This document shows positions 19,963 through 21,088 of a stretch of DNA of 21,088 nt, piece after piece. The stretch lies in IMG/VR virus record IMGVR_UViG_3300009183_000426, positions 1-21,088 of that record; one strand, 5' to 3'. Every line of letters starts with the position of its first letter. Positions within the stretch are counted from its first letter, which is position 1. The notes under the pieces were generated by a model. The model had not been told where the DNA came from. It saw only the letters and a program-made list of their open reading frames with translations, and did no database searches. The stretch is from a virus. Made by a program: the position numbers and the translations under genes.

Positions 19963-20631
19963 TTAAAGAAGTGAAGAAGCAACCGCTTCTAGTTCTTCCC
20001 AAGTTGGCTCCTTAATAGCGGAGCGTTCAAACGGCACCATTGCAGCAATTGCTTTTTCAATTGCTTCTTCATCTGTAATGCCCCAGTCCTCAGCGAGATC
20101 ACGTGGCTTAACTGGATTAATATGGTACACAGTTGATTGCATCTTGCCTGTACGACTAATCGCCCAGTAGTTCTTTGTTAAAGGGCCTGCTGGTGAAAAG
20201 TGCGCGGCATGCAGTGATTTGTACAAACGTGGACTTGCAATAAGCATTTGACGCTGCGGACCACCAGGTGCGCTGAGGTTAGCAATTGTAAATGCTTTTT
20301 TATCTTCAGGCTTACTTCCAATCTTTACACACAACGGGTCATTAGCACCTAGTGAAACGAATGAACGCTTACCTGATGTAATTTGCGACAAGAAGTGCTG
20401 CTTGTAGATAGCGAACGGGCCATCTTGATCAAGGAACTTAATTACTTGAAAGTCACCATCGCTGAATTTAAATTCAACTGGATAACCGCCTGCTGGTGCA
20501 GATGCTTTATCTGCGGCTTCCCAACCAGATTGAATTACTGAGCTTGTGCTCTGGGCTGGTCGGTCTTCAATTGCTGTGTTAGAAAACTCGTCGTTCTCTG
20601 CTACGTACTCATCTGTTCTGTTTACTGCCAT
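19963..20631 (-). CDS. Replication-module protein, putative ssDNA-binding protein
   Basis: A 222-residue protein with an acidic, Ser-rich N-terminal 45 residues. A strand-rich core follows: VEFKFSDGDFQVIKFLDQDGPFAIYKQHF (52-80) and KRSFVSLGANDPLCVKIG (88-105), then QRQMLIASPRLYKSLHAAH and NYWAISRTGKMQSTVYHINPVK (153-174). The C-terminus is acidic (EEALEAV region). It resembles a protein regularly beside the polymerase in actinophages. An OB-like, aromatic-rich core and acidic tail would suit a single-stranded DNA-binding role, but no diagnostic motif proves it. AAAAGGATG precedes the ATG. Confidence 0.45.
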   Translation of the reverse strand: MAVNRTDEYVAENDEFSNTAIEDRPAQSTSSVIQSGWEAADKASAPAGGYPVEFKFSDGDFQVIKFLDQDGPFAIYKQHFLSQITSGKRSFVSLGANDPLCVKIGSKPEDKKAFTIANLSAPGGPQRQMLIASPRLYKSLHAAHFSPAGPLTKNYWAISRTGKMQSTVYHINPVKPRDLAEDWGITDEEAIEKAIAAMVPFERSAIKEPTWEELEAVASSLL

Positions 20632-20651
20632 TTGTTTATCATCCTTTTATT

Positions 20652-21088
20652 TTAGTTTGGTTTAGTTTCGTTTGCTCGGATGTTATTCCAAGCCTCGGCT
20701 ATCTCATTGCTGAGCTGTCGGTGTGCAGACCATTCTATACGTTTTATGTTTAGAAGTCCAGCCGAATCAAACAACCGAATTACTGCTTCCACCATAGCCC
20801 TAGAGTAAAGTCTACGGCCTTGATGGTCATCCCCCTTAGAGTCCTTCTTAGCGGGAAGTCTATATGGTGAGGCGGGTAAGTACCCCTCTTTTATCCAAGT
20901 ACGGATAGTAATAACTGGACGACCTAGAGCCGCAGCAAGCGGCCCAATAGTAAACATCTCTACCTCATTGCCGTTAGGCAAAGTTTTTTTATAAGGCTTA
21001 GTATCCCAATGTAAATCTAGTTTTACTTCTGGAGCCTTCTCTACCAACGGCTTTCTTTTACGTTTGCTGTTAGGGTAATAAGAATCCA
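20652..21088 (-). CDS. MerR-like helix-turn-helix protein, 5' end at or beyond window edge
   Basis: A winged-helix DNA-binding protein: FTIGPLAAALGRPVITIRTWIKEGYLP is a MerR-type HTH, followed by a basic linker and GRRLYSRAMVEAVIRLF, the second-helix signature. The C-terminal part (RIEWSAHRQLSNEIAEAW) is helical. A TTG at 21047 is a possible start, but the frame stays open to the right edge (DSYYPNSKRKRKP) and the codon at the edge is NTG with its first base cut off, so the true start may be exactly there. First gene of the replication operon read here; likely regulator or replication-linked DNA binder. The gap to the following gene is 20 bases. Confidence 0.6.
   Translation of the reverse strand, partial: DSYYPNSKRKRKPLVEKAPEVKLDLHWDTKPYKKTLPNGNEVEMFTIGPLAAALGRPVITIRTWIKEGYLPASPYRLPAKKDSKGDDHQGRRLYSRAMVEAVIRLFDSAGLLNIKRIEWSAHRQLSNEIAEAWNNIRANETKPN

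Overview
The window looks like part of the genome of a tailed phage (or prophage) of an actinobacterium. Genes are packed tightly with frequent ATGA/TAATG start-stop overlaps. A phage-type RecA, a family A DNA polymerase, a Cas4-like exonuclease and small resolvase-like nucleases lie together. A WhiB-family regulator, a family essentially confined to Actinobacteria and their phages, points to the host. Base composition looks moderate (clearly not the GC-rich pattern of Mycobacterium or Streptomyces), so a low-GC aquatic actinobacterium is a reasonable but unproven host. No tRNA, insertion sequence, CRISPR array, capsid, tail, terminase or integrase gene was recognised.

Layout. (1) 1-2161, plus strand: a run of very small genes. 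It starts with a conserved phage protein (71-547), continues with three tiny proteins, two of them Cys-rich, and a metallothionein-like Cys-rich protein (908-1189), then a pyrimidine-dimer-glycosylase-like protein that seems to start at an ATT codon (1222-1641), and ends with a small acidic protein and a one-helix membrane protein. (2) 2162-2306: a gene-poor convergence zone ending in a strong bidirectional terminator. Everything after it is on the minus strand, transcribed from the right edge towards 2304. (3) 7971 down to 2304: nucleotidyltransferase-fold protein, tiny Cys peptide, HAD-like protein without its nucleophile, a TIM-barrel protein resembling tRNA-guanine/DNA transglycosylases, a class II (B12-dependent) ribonucleotide reductase with all five redox/catalytic cysteines, and a JmjC-type oxygenase. 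This set may serve nucleotide supply and perhaps nucleic-acid modification. (4) 12216 down to 7979: a promoter, a small HTH-like protein, a calcineurin-type phosphoesterase, and a block of unknown small basic or zinc-binding proteins. (5) 14559 down to 12319: a helical protein, a resolvase-like nuclease, an FmdB-type zinc ribbon, two small genes of 45 and 52 codons that are easy to miss, a SpoVS homologue, and a low-complexity protein closed by a minus-strand terminator. (6) 21088 down to 14552: the replication-recombination core, in transcription order MerR-like regulator, putative ssDNA-binding protein, DNA polymerase, two accessory proteins, RecA, PD-(D/E)XK nuclease, WhiB and Cas4-like exonuclease.

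Functional calls rest on motifs read by eye. Strong calls are polymerase, RecA, ribonucleotide reductase, WhiB, SpoVS, FmdB, phosphoesterase and Cas4-like nuclease. The transglycosylase-like, ssDNA-binding and nucleotidyltransferase calls are tentative.
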